Below, in pieces: positions 53,503-64,000 of a DNA stretch of 64,000 bases. Source of the stretch: Stenogyne calaminthoides (Eukaryota > Streptophyta > Magnoliopsida > Lamiales > Lamiaceae); contig JBBCBC010000001.1 of the NCBI GenBank assembly GCA_037126765.1, positions 34,580,804-34,644,803 of the forward strand, read 5' to 3'. Numbering within the stretch: position 1 is the stretch's first letter; every line of letters starts with the position of its first letter. The notes below the pieces were generated by a model. It made no database searches and was not told the DNA's origin. It saw only the letters and a program-made list of their open reading frames with translations. The translations under genes were made by a program, and so were the position numbers.

Positions 53503-56500
53503 CTAAGCTTCTCGGTAGAGTCCGAAAAACTTCATGCTTTCAAAACCTTCAATTTTTTCAGATTTTACTCTATACACCGGTTCTAACATCCCTAATTCAA
53601 CTAAAAGTTCCCGGAATCTTGATTGACCAAAAGGTTTAGTCAAGATATCGACTCACCTTATCAAGATGAATTTTCTCCATCCTTATGTCCTTCTTCTCGA
53701 CATGATCTCCGATGAAGTGATGTCGATATCCACATGCTTGCATTTGGTGTGCAATACCGGATTTTGTGAAATAGCAATGGCATTATTATTGTCACAAAAT
53801 ATTGGTACTTCATTGGCTACAACTTTATAATCCCTTAATTGTTGTCTGAGCCAAAGAATCTGAGCACAACAGCTTCCTGCAGCCATATATTCAAACCCGT
53901 GAGTACTTGTTGCTCTTGAGGTCCTGCTTTCTTCGAAAAACCAAGATATCGACCACTTCCTAGAAATTGACAAGTTCCTGAGGTGGACTTCCTGTCAATT
54001 CTGCAACCTCCATAATCAGCATCTGAGTAACCACTTAACTCAAGGTTATCATCAGCTGGATACCATAATCCTCTATTCACTCTGCCTTTAAGATACTTCA
54101 GTATCTTTTTGGCAGCCTCCATGTGACTAGCCTTAGGATTAGCTTGGTATCTTGCACATATCCCAACAGCGAAAGTTATATCCGGCCTACTTGCTGTGAG
54201 ATAGAGCAATGATCCAATGATTCCTCTATAATCAGTATGGCTCACTGATTTGCCTTCAGAATCAGGATCCATCTTGTAGTTAGTATTCATGGGAATCCTA
54301 ACTGCGTTGCAATTATGTACACAATATTTAGCAATCAGATCTCTGGTGTATTTTGCCTGGTTGATGAATATTCCTTCCTTTGATTGTTTCACTTGAAGAC
54401 TTAGAAAGAAATTCATCTCTCCCATCATTGACATCTCAAATTTGCCTTTCATCGATGTTGAAAACTTTTCACACAAATGATGGTTTGGAGATCCAAAATG
54501 ATGTCATCAACATATATCTGAACCCGAGAAGATATCTTCCCCATCTTCTATCCTGAACGAGTTCTATCAACTGTCCTTTGACAAAACCATGGTCGAAGAA
54601 ACCGAGAAAGAGTATCATACCATGCTCGGGTGCTTGCTTAAGACCGCACAAAAGCTTTTCCGAGCACAGAAACTTGGTCATTCTTTTGAAACCGTGGAGG
54701 TTGTTCCACATAAACCTCTTCTTTAAGCACACCGCTTCGAAAATGCACTTTTCACATCCATTTGATAGATCGTGAACTTCATGTGGGCAAGATATGCAAG
54801 AAACAATCGATGGCTTCTAGTCTTGCAACCGGTGCAAAGGTTTCATCATAATCTAAGCCTTCTTCTTGGGAATAACCTTGTGCAACTAGCCTTGCCTTGT
54901 TTCTTACAATGTTGTTGTTTTCATTTCTTTTATTCTTGAAAACCCACTTGGTTCCAATAACATTGTGCCTTTCTGGTCTATCTCCCCAACTCCCCATACT
55001 TCATTTCTTGAGAATTGATTCAAATTTCATCTTGCATAGCGATAATCCAATGAGAATCTTGTAGAGCTTCACCAATCTCATGAGTTCTTTTCTCTCGATA
55101 GGAAGCGGCGGTAATAGTGCACTTTCACCATGGAACCTTCTTGTTTTAACACCTTCGGTTAGATCACCCACAATCGACTTGTAGGATGACTATCTAACCA
55201 TTTCCTTCTTGATGTTCCTGTTTCAAAAGTGTCCTCAACATTTGAAATGTTAGGTTCAGTTAAATCAGTAAATTCAGGGAACAACAGAACAAGAGAAAGG
55301 GAATCATCTTCCTCAGGGGACATTCTATTCAGAACATTGTCAGAGACATTTGTTCCCCTTTGGTTGATAGATTCAGAATTTGCCTCACCGTGACCACATC
55401 TTCATTGGCATCACATACCGAAGTCCGAATCGTGTCTGCTCGTATTGGTCACCTTTGGAGTGTTGGTTTTCTGAGTCTCACCATCCCGATTTCCATTCTC
55501 AACTTCTTTATTCGAAGTCCGAGTCACTCCATCATAGATAGTGGTGACTTCTTCTTTTCAGGTTCAGTGGATGATTTATCTTTTTGTTTCAGGCTTAATC
55601 TGGTGATCCTCTTGGTAAGTTCATTTGCATCATGTTCCTGTTTCTTCTGAACACAAGTAGATTCATAAAAAACAACATGAGGTGTTTCCTCCACAATAAG
55701 AGTCCTACAGTTGTAAACTCGAAAGCTTTTTGACTTGAGAATATCCTAAGAATATTCCTTCATCGCCTTTACTATCAAATGTTTTCAACCGATCTTTACC
55801 ATTATTGTGTATGAAACACTTGCAACCAAACACACGAAAGAAAGAAACAAGAGGCTTCCTTTCATTCCAAAGCTCATAGGGTGTTTTGCCTTGACTCTTG
55901 GTCAGCATGGATCTATTCTGAGAGTAGCATGCAAAGTGTTGGCGGCCACCCAAAAATCTTTTAGGAATATCGGCCGGTATCATTGTCCTTCGCGAAAACT
56001 TTTCGGAGTTCTGCTCCTTCTTTTCAAAGAACACCATTTTGTTGAGGGGTCCTTGCGGTGATGTTTCATGTAAAATTCCATTCTCTCGCACAATAATCAG
56101 ATATGATATGATTTATAAACTCAGTTCCTTTGTCAGATCTGATTTTGACCACACTCAGATTTTTCTCATTCTTGAGCCTTTTCGATGAATTCGCAGCGAC
56201 TTATCTCGAGTCTCTTTCTTCTTGAGTAAGAATATGACCCAAGTATATCTTGAGTAGTCATCAACTACTACCAATGTGTATTTCACGCCATTAGTGCTCA
56301 CAGTGTTATAGGACCAAAGAGATCCATATGCAATAATCAAGTATTCTTTTCATAGAAACTTCAACTTTGCTTTTAAATGATGCTTTAACTTGTTTTCCTT
56401 TTACACGCATCACAAATGTGTTCCTTACTGAACACTTCATTAGGTAACCCTCTCACAAGAGCTAATCTTGCAAGCTTGTTCAGGGTTTTGAAGTTTAGGT

Positions 56501-56981
56501 GATTCATTCTTTTATGCCATAACCAACTGGTATCTATGGAACTTTTAGCAACTAAACATGTATCTTTAGGAGTTGAACTCCAATCAGCAAGATACACATT
56601 CCCTTTTCTTGTACCAGTCAGTAATACTTTCTGCGTTGTATCATCTCTCACAAAACATAAGTTCTTGGAGAACTTAACATTGAAACCCTTATCACATAAT
56701 TGGCTAATTGACAGCAAGTTATGCTTCAATCCAGATACATATGAAACACCATGGATATGAACCGAGTCGATTTCCAAAGTTCCATATCCTTGATCATCCC
56801 CTTGGAGTTATCTCCAAAAAGTGATCTGTGGGCCTCTTTGTTCAACATAGTCACTAAGCATCTTCTTGAATCTCCGTATATGTCTTGAGCATCCACCGCC
56901 AAGATACCATATATCGAGCTTTTTTCATCTCTGCTCATCGTGCCATGTGGTCTTTCATCAGCTTAGTGCCCTTGTTTTCCT
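53503..56981 (-). pseudogene. pol: Element F pro-pol, fragmented
   Basis: The protease region is near 56900; its DSG reads GGG in a changed block. HHCC (HKRMNHLNFKTLNKLARLAL) is clean at 56777-56385. Integrase pieces are at 56340-56155 and 56091-55705. The reverse transcriptase has IGTKWVFKNKRNENN (54997-54779), YVDD at 54514-54503, and a long clean palm/RNase H stretch 54476-53835 (LTASRPDITFAVGICARYQ, YSDADYGG). The end after KHVDI is broken. The right limit of pol is uncertain; a stop near 53503 is the first in the most likely frame. Most breaks lie in CG-changed stretches. Confidence 0.85.
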
Positions 56982-57010
56982 CTGAAAAAAGCAGATCAAT
57001 TCTTAGGTAC
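56982..57010 (-). promoter_or_regulatory. Gag/pro junction segment, 29 nt, element F
   Basis: On the minus strand it begins GTACCTAAG, contains the gag TGA and ends GCTTTTTTCAG. It is three bases longer than in B, all T, and so keeps the same frame effect. Confidence 0.5.
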
Positions 57011-59393
57011 CCAATTTGTGTAGGGTCCTACGAGGTTAGCTGTACCTTTCGGAATCCAAGTCTGCCTGACAACTCTAATCACTTTAGAGTGGCTAATTTG
57101 TCTTCCATAAACATCAACATATACATCCACTACTCGGGTGCCTTAGCGATTTTAGATATATGTGTGCTAGCTTTAGCATGAACATGGGCTTTTGAATTCT
57201 TCTTTGGTTCAGCCTTACCATTGCTCGATGCTTAGGCTTTTGTGCACCGTCTAAATCTTTGTTGACTTGGGTTGAGATAACCTTTACCCTTAAGCAAGTG
57301 AGGTTCAGGTTATGCAGATCTTTGAAATCTGGGTCTTTCGATTATCTTGAGGACTTGGTCTCTTCGATTGAGAATGTCTCTCTGAGTGTTTCTCGTCTGA
57401 GGATTCCTCTGATGGTTCAGTGTGGAGCCTTTCAGGTTTGTATTCTTAGCGTGAGGCTTTGAAGTACTTGCCTGAAACTTTCCAACTGGCTGCTCAGGTT
57501 TTCTAGCCTTCACCTGAGGTTTGGGCTTTCTTACCTGATCATTCAGTTTTACTGAGACCATAGGTCCTTTTCCCTTGTCTACAACCTTGGGCATTACTCC
57601 AGCTTGAAGTGTAGGTGCCACTGGTTTTACAAAGATAGTCTTCTTGCTACTAGATGCAGCATTCAGATGATCTTGTGAGGTTCCCCCTGAAATGTATCCC
57701 AATCCAGATTTTATAGTGGCAGATCTCTGATAACTCTGAATTTCATCTATTACATTAGATGCTTTATTCAATAGAGTTAACTTCTTCTGTGCACTATCCT
57801 CACAGTTCTGTAGAGTTTTATGCTTCTCAAAGAGGTCATTGAACTTCGATTACGATTAGTCAAATTTCTTGATGGATTTCTTTAACTTTTTCGCTTAGGG
57901 ACATTATCGACTTCTCTTTCTCTCGAGAGTTGTACTTTCGAAACATCCATTCATCAAGAGCTCCCATTAATTGAGAAGTCATTTCATTATTGCTAGAGTC
58001 TTTCCATTTTAGATTTTTCGACTTTTCGGTTCCTTATTCGCTCTTGAGTTCTATTTAGCGATCCTTGTAAAACAAAGATAGTCCTTCATCGATTCTCAAA
58101 GGAATCCATCAGTCAAAATATTTGTTTTCGATGGAACTTGAAAACTCTTGTGCTAGTGTAGGAGCAACAACGAGAGAAAGAAGAGCTTACCTCCTCAATG
58201 GCCATCGACGGATGTCATCACTTTCACTTTGTCGAGAATATCTCATCCAAGAGCTAGATCCCTCCTCGAGTTTTCTTCTTCGCAACCATGGCCTTTTTGC
58301 TAGAGAACTTCCGATCTCTTTTTTGCTTGCCTTTCTCTTCTCTCCTTAGCACTCAAATCTGGACAATCATCTTTGAAGTGACCTTTCTTCCGCAATTATA
58401 GCATCTGTTGGTATCATCATCCTGGTCATTTTCTTCTTTGGACTTGGAGTCCTTCTTTCTGGATGAAGATCCATCAGCTTTCAGGTCTTTCTTCTTCTCA
58501 GTTGATCTGTCCTCAGGTTTCTTCTGGTACTTGTGGTTCCTGTAATAGTTTTTGTATTTTCCAAATCTACTATTAAGTCTGTCAAACCTCCTTGCCATCG
58601 TCTTTAGCTTTTCCTCAAGCTCATTCTGATTTTTGGCATGGGGTTCTCGAACTCTCTAGTTTTATTGAGTTTTATCTTTGGCTTTTAAAGCCACGTTCTT
58701 ACTTGATGAAGAATCATCTTTGCTGTCAGCCTTTTTGGATTTCTTATCAATTACAAATTCATAGGCCTTCAGCTCAGAGAAGACTTGTTGGTAAGGCATT
58801 GAACTAATGTTCTTGGTGTTTTCAATCACCACTGCATGAATATCCCATTTCTTAGACAGACCTCTAAGAATTTTCAATGCAACTTCTCTCTGTGAATATT
58901 TCTTTCCAAGTGCATTTAGATCATTCATGATGCTAGTGAATCTGACTTCCAATTTGTCTATTGATTCACCATCATCCATTTCAAAACTATCAAACTTTCC
59001 AATTGCCACTGAAAGTTTGTTTTCTTTTATATGATCTGTGCCTTGGCACATAACAGCTAGTGTATCCCAAATCTCATTAGTAGTATTACAGTGAGAGATC
59101 ATTCCCATCACACCATCATCAATTGTACTGTATAGTGTGTCTTTTGCAGTGTAGTCTAGATTGACTAACTTTCTCTCCTCAGGAGTCAGTTGGTCATCAG
59201 ACTTAGGAAATTCTGCTCTAGGATCAATTCTCTCATCTTTTGTTCCTCTGGGATTCACCACAGTAAACTGGAATGGTCCTTGAGAGACCACTCTCCACAT
59301 ACACTCATGTTTGGAATACAGATGAGCCTGCATTCTTAGTCTCCATAGGTCATAGTTCTCCACTGAGAACATGGGAAGTTTTTTAGAAGACAT
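56996..59393 (-). pseudogene. gag: Element F gag
   Basis: The start MSSKKLPMFSVENYDLW and the 235-residue helical gag domain are open to 58662. After two or more stops, 58598-58353 carries a basic stretch and the zinc knuckle start CYNCGRK. Here one base is missing before GHFKDDC, at the same position as in B. The coiled coil (about 58340-57780) is scrambled. The basic tail 57771-57310 is clean and ends near VPKN and the TGA at 56998-56996. Confidence 0.87.
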
Positions 59394-59513
59394 TTTCTAA
59401 TCTTTTGAAAAGTAAAAAAAAAATTCAGCGAATAAGATCAGTTCAGATAGACCACAAGTATTTTTGAAAATAAAACTTTGGTCAACACAGCAGGTGGTCA
59501 AGTTGAACCACTT

Positions 59514-59525
59514 GCTCTGATACCA
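59514..59525 (-). other. Element F primer-binding site (tRNA-iMet)
   Basis: This is the reverse complement of TGGTATCAGAGC, 2 bp inside the 5' LTR. Confidence 0.95.
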
Positions 59526-59527
59526 CT

Positions 59528-61543
59528 TGTTGGTCCCGGTGTAAACGAGTCTTACACGTGTATGGGGGGGGAATACACGTATTCAGTGTTTTTAAAACTT
59601 TTTCTTACAGAGGTCAGCTTGGGTCAGATAGTCCTGAAGATTAGGTTATGAGAAGCACAGATCGCTCTGAGTCAAAGTCTACTGAGACAGTGATCCTGAG
59701 CTGCTTTCAGATACCTCAGATAATCCCAACTGAGTCCTGAGTGTCAGAGATCCTGAGTGGCTTGGATCAGATAACTAACTTACTGAATCCTCAAAAGAGA
59801 GTTCAGTTTGATAACTATCTGTTCTAGCTACTCAGTCGTGCGGAATGGTTGGCCCTTAGATTATACTCGTTTTAAGCTTTGCTGAAAACCTTCCCTTAAT
59901 TGAAATAGTGATTAGGCTGTGATTCACTTATGCAACTTCAGTGGATTGATTCCAACTGAATATCAGTGAAAAGTATGCTTTCAAAACAAGTTAATGCATC
60001 AGTTAAGTACAGATAAGGAAAGTAATAAAGAACACAGCAATTATAGTGGTTCAGAGACTCAAGCTCCTACTTCCACTCTCCCTGACTCTTCAGAGAAATT
60101 CACTATCAACTTCTGAGCTTTCTGACTACCTCGTAGTTTACTTGCTCAACTCGGCCCTGAGTTTTCTGACTACTCCGCGTAGTTTACTTACTCAACCCGA
60201 CCTTGAGTTTTCTGACTACCTCCGTAGTTTACTTACTCAATCACACACAAGTTTTCAGACTACCCCTGTAGCTTACTAACTTTTCCTCTAGAGTTTTCTG
60301 ACTACTCCGCATAGTTTACTAACTCTTTACAACTCTTCTCACCAACAAACACACTCCAACTACCTTCTCAAGGGTTTGGGGTTTCTAGGTTGGTTTCCAA
60401 CTACGATGAGATATCCTTTGCAATGAAGCACAATGCAAAGGGTTAGGATATCTCGACTAAGCTTTGGATAAATCTTATCAAGCTAGGCTTAGTATAGTGA
60501 GCTCTCTTCAATATCGAAGCACTTGGGAAATTCTAAGTTTTTCGAGTGCTTTAACTTTTGCAAGAATAAGTTTGAGCTCTTGAGTTGCATATAAATTTCC
60601 CGTAACCTTACAATGTAGAGGGTCACCAGTATTTATAGGCATACACCAAGGTCACTTTTGAAAACTATCCGTTGGAGAGATAGCTTCGTGAGTTCCCTCT
60701 TGTGGTGTGTGAAACGGCTATATTTAGGGTTTGAAACTCCCTAACACGTTTTAGGTAATAGCTTTTCATGTAGCCGGTCTTCACTTTTTGCAGTCTGGAA
60801 CTTTTGTACATCTGACATCTTTTTCAGCGACCTGTCACTGTTAGTGTCAGTATGGTACAGTGTCGTCTTCCTCTTTTTGACTTTTGTCTCCAGTTAAAGG
60901 TAGGCACCTTCAACGGCTCTTTTGGTTACAAGCTCTGAGTTTGATATAACCTTAACAACACTTCTGACTTAGTTCCTTTTGTCTGCATTTGAATGTCTTG
61001 GCAATATCTAACTTCTTAAGGAATCGCGATCTTCTCAGTATTGCATCCTTTAGATAGATATTATCAGTGCCTCGGAACACTCAGGTTCATACTGAGCATT
61101 CAGTATATTACTGAGTCTTCAGTAATTATTGTGCCTTCAGTACTTTTGATCTTGATTCTTGATCTTACATCTTCGTGTCTTGAGTCTTACGAGTCTTGAG
61201 GTCCTCTGAGTCTTCAGGGTCTTCTGAATCTTTGTAGTTTATCTTGACCGATGTATCTTTGAGTCTTAAATCTTTGAGTCTTGATTACTTCGATATCATC
61301 GAAGTCTTGATATCTCGATTTCATCCTGAAACTTTGGATACTTCAGAAACATACTGAGTTCTCCAGAGTCTTCAGAACCTATCTTAAACTATATCTGCTG
61401 ACTATACATTTTGCAGATAACATCCTGAATACTCTAAAACTGAATCCTGACTCAACTATCAAGATCATTCTGAACATGTCATACTTAGGGGTTTTGGGAT
61501 CTTAATCAAAATCATATATCTTTATTAAATTCATCTCCCAACA
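59528..61543 (-). repeat. Element F 5' LTR (2016 bp)
   Basis: It starts TGTTGGGAGATG and ends GGGACCAACA on the minus strand, with its TATA box at 60630-60637. It keeps the block missing from its partner. That block (60110-60345) has about five imperfect TTTCTGACTAC..GTAGTTTACT units, like the repeats of B's LTR. Confidence 0.95.
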
Positions 61544-61548
61544 CTCTG

Positions 61549-63900
61549 GATACAATCGCCAGGCATATTATCATGAAAACAATGGACAAGGTCACCAAGG
61601 AAAAGATTAAATATCTCAAAACTGCGAAAGCAATGTGGGATACTCTAGCTGAGATATGCGAAGGAAATGATCTGATCAAAGACAGTCGTCTACAAGCCGA
61701 ACTGGTGAAGTTCAAAAAACTGAAGATGCTGCCCAACGAGACCATCAACGAACTCGATGGAAGGATTACTATGTCAGTGAATAAGCTACGAGAACTTGGT
61801 AGAGATGTCGACAAGGACATCAACTACAAGATCTTAAGATCCTCACCAAGAATGGGATATGAAAGTCACGGTAATCAAGGATTGCCAAGACATTTCAAAG
61901 ATGAAGCCGAGTAGCTTGTTCTTAAGCCTTAAAGCTCACGAGTTCGATTTAATTGAAAGAGGACAAGCAGATGAAGATGAGGTGCCCGCTGAGGCCTCAA
62001 CTTCCAAATCGATTCGTTTAAGGCAACCCAACCAGCAGATCAAAGGCCAATGAACCCATTGGAAACATCGTAAGTCGAGCGTAACAGATCGCTCTCCGCT
62101 ACCAAAAACTAGAGAAATCAAATATTCAACTTGGTAAGTATCGAAGATTCTATAAAGATTATCAACATAGCCGAGGAAGAGATAGGAGATCAGCCAACAG
62201 ATCTCCAGAAAGAACTAGATCTGATGATCGAAGAGATCACAGAGAAGAAAAGAAAAGAGATAATCTAAATGATGAGAGAAGAGATAATCGATCTGAAAGA
62301 AGGAGCTCAGACTACTATCAGAAAGGGAAGTCACCTGATAGATCATACAGACGGAGTGATTCACCTAGAAGAAAAGGTTTCGTGGGATCAAGGAGCGTGC
62401 TTTCAACCGTGAGAAGCCGAGGTCACTACAAATACAGATCGCCTGCACTGACGCCAAAAGAAAGGGAAGAAAAGAGGAAATGGAAGAGAGCAACGTTACG
62501 AGGACGTAAAAGCCATGGTTGCCGGACACATCTGGAATTAACGATTCCTATCTGCCCTCTGAAGATTCTGGATACTCCTCTGTAGAAGATTTCTGTCTGA
62601 TAAGCAGTGATGTTGACTTCTATGAGAATGAAGATCTGATATTCTCTTCAGATGATGATGAGATCTGCCTGATGGCCAAGGAGGACCAATCTGAGGTAAC
62701 CTCCAAACCTTCTCCGCTTTATTCGCTTTTACACTGCTATCATTAGCACACCTGCTGGGGAGATTGACCTGCAGCTCTACTCTGAGCAATTGCTTGATGA
62801 TCTCTCCAATGCAGTAGACACTTATGCTATAGTGGAAGCTGAAATGACAAGCTAAGGATCAGAAATAATCAGCTTGTTAAAGAGAAGGATCTCAGTAAAA
62901 ACTACTTGGAATCGAAATCTGTTGAAATCGCTCGTAAGGCAACTGAGGAACTTAACATTCTGAAAGTTAAGTCTTCTGATCAGGAGAAGCAGATCAAAGA
63001 TCAGCTAGCAATTAACAAACAAAGAAGTCGATGACTTAAAAAATCCTTCAAAGCAAATTTGATGAGCCGTTCGACCGCATGAGAGTCTAAAAATCTTCCG
63101 AGGATAATTTGCGCCAAGAAAATAGAGGTTTTTACAAAATCTTCTCTAAAACTGCTTCAAGATATGAACACCTATTTTTGAACAACGATTAACAAGAAGG
63201 GACTTGGGTATGAGAACCCTTCCACATCCTCAAAAGCCCGGTTGATTCACCTCAAAAAGGTGTAATCGCATTTGAGTTTCGACAAAGATACACCAAAAGC
63301 CGGACTTGTATCTAATAAGGAAAAAAGACCATTGAAGCGGGTAAAGGCGGTGCCTAACCGTAAAGGGAACAAAAATGGACCCCTAATCCCAAAAAAAGCA
63401 TCACCGAGGAATCAACGAGAAGAATCCAGGTTCTTACGAAGAGACCTCAACTCGATCAACGGATCGTATGTCGAAAAAGAAAACAACCTGTAAAAGGAAA
63501 GTCTAATCTGAGACCCAATCAAGGTCAGCTGCCGAATAAGCACGCTTTAGGTAAACTGCAAAAACCATCTATGCCAAAAAGATATGAATCTTTTGATGGT
63601 AGCAGTCGTACCTACCCCTATAATCAGAAACCTGGGGCTACTGCACCTGAGCCACACTGGAAGAAAAGAAGACAAACAGAAAAGATAAATCCCAAGTCTT
63701 CTAAGTCACCCAAGGCTCACACTAATAATCATACCAATCAGAAAGCATATAAAGAGACGTATGATTATGTTGATAGGTATGGGAGACAAATCAGGCCTTC
63801 TGATCTAACTGATCACAATAGAAGTGCTCTGTTTGTATGGATCCCCAAAACCAAACCTAACCCCTCAGGACCCAATCCAAAAGGGGTACCTAAAGCCTGA
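61549..63900 (+). pseudogene. gag: Element E gag, remainder
   Basis: It continues from 47214 with DTIARHIIMK in frame. The helical gag domain runs to about 62050 with a frame change near 61850. The basic stretch and zinc knuckle (about 62395-62440) are scrambled: AACTGT in the family reads AACCGT and CCAGG reads CCGAGG. The acidic part (62519-62746) and the tail (63571-63900, ending PKGVPKA) are clean. The stop TGA at 63898-63900 is the conserved family 1 gag end. Confidence 0.87.
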
Positions 63901-63911
63901 TTTGATTGCAG
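63886..63911 (+). promoter_or_regulatory. Gag/pro junction segment, 26 nt, element E
   Basis: It is identical in form to the segment in C: GTACCTAAAG start, gag TGA, GATTGCAG end. Confidence 0.55.
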
Positions 63912-64000
63912 GTTCGCGTGGGTCTGGCCAACAAAGGAGGTGTGCATGCAACTATTTGGTACATTGATAGTGGATGCTCACGGCACATGACTGGAAGCAA
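63912..64000 (+). CDS. pol: Element E protease, start only
   Basis: The frame reads RVGLANKGG and then WYIDSGCSRHMTGSK. The catalytic Asp is intact. The window ends here. Confidence 0.85.

Larger units (their letters stand above)
47215..61543 (-). mobile_element. Element F: family 2 copia retrotransposon nested in E, reverse strand
   Basis: It has perfect CTCTG duplications. The 5' LTR is on the right (59528-61543) and the 3' LTR on the left (47215-48972). Reading leftward: PBS, gag, pro-pol, spacer with TATA box, ORF3, polypurine tract. Its proteins match B. About half of it lies in CAG/CTG-to-CG blocks, where frames break often. Confidence 0.96.
45279..64000 (+). mobile_element. Element E: family 1 copia retrotransposon, runs past right edge
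   Basis: It has a 5' LTR, PBS and gag, split by F, and the start of pro. Its LTR and Gag match A and C. The 3' half lies beyond the window, so its target duplication cannot be checked (GTTAT lies just before its start). Confidence 0.93.

Overview
This window is plant nuclear DNA built almost entirely of nested Ty1/copia LTR retrotransposons. I see no ordinary host gene. The evidence is six LTR elements whose primer-binding sites all carry the plant initiator-Met tRNA match TGGTATCAGAGC, polypurine tracts of the form AAAAAGGGGGAAA next to the 3' LTRs, 5-bp target-site duplications, and copia-order proteins (Gag, protease, integrase, reverse transcriptase, RNase H). Very long Gags with a coiled coil, plus a large third gene between pol and the 3' LTR, resemble the Sirevirus branch of plant copia elements. 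The host species cannot be named from the sequence; the style suggests a dicot.

Layout. Element A (family 1, + strand) runs from before the window to 41508. Element B (family 2, + strand, 5125-34550) is inserted in A's reverse transcriptase. Element C (family 1, - strand, 14390-30068, duplication CATCA) is inserted in B's third gene. Then comes an AT-rich flank, and element D (42188-44863, duplication AAATA), a coding-free element of two LTRs around 173 bp. After a second short flank, element E (family 1, + strand) starts at 45279 and runs off the right edge. Element F (family 2, - strand, 47215-61543, duplication CTCTG) is inserted 84 codons into E's gag. The order of events is therefore A, then B, then C; and E, then F.

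Genes. Full-length elements carry gag, pro-pol and a third gene here called ORF3 (about 3.2-3.6 kb). ORF3 is the most interesting item. Homologous copies occur in both families. In every copy it is preceded by its own TATA box, and in A and C also by a candidate 5'-UTR intron that ends at the start codon. Its N-terminal part resembles a plant-transposon domain of unknown function. The rest is low-complexity linker, coiled coil and a C-terminal domain, with no membrane segment seen.

The gag and pro frames are separated by a short segment (26 nt in A, B, C and E; 29 nt in F) that starts GT, ends CAG and contains the gag stop. Removing it joins the frames.

All elements are inactive as written, with nonsense codons and frameshifts. 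In blocks of C, D, E and F, many CAG/CTG trinucleotides seen in sister copies are replaced by CG-containing strings. This looks more like a sequencing artefact at methylated CHG sites than like mutation, so many of the breaks in those blocks should not be trusted.
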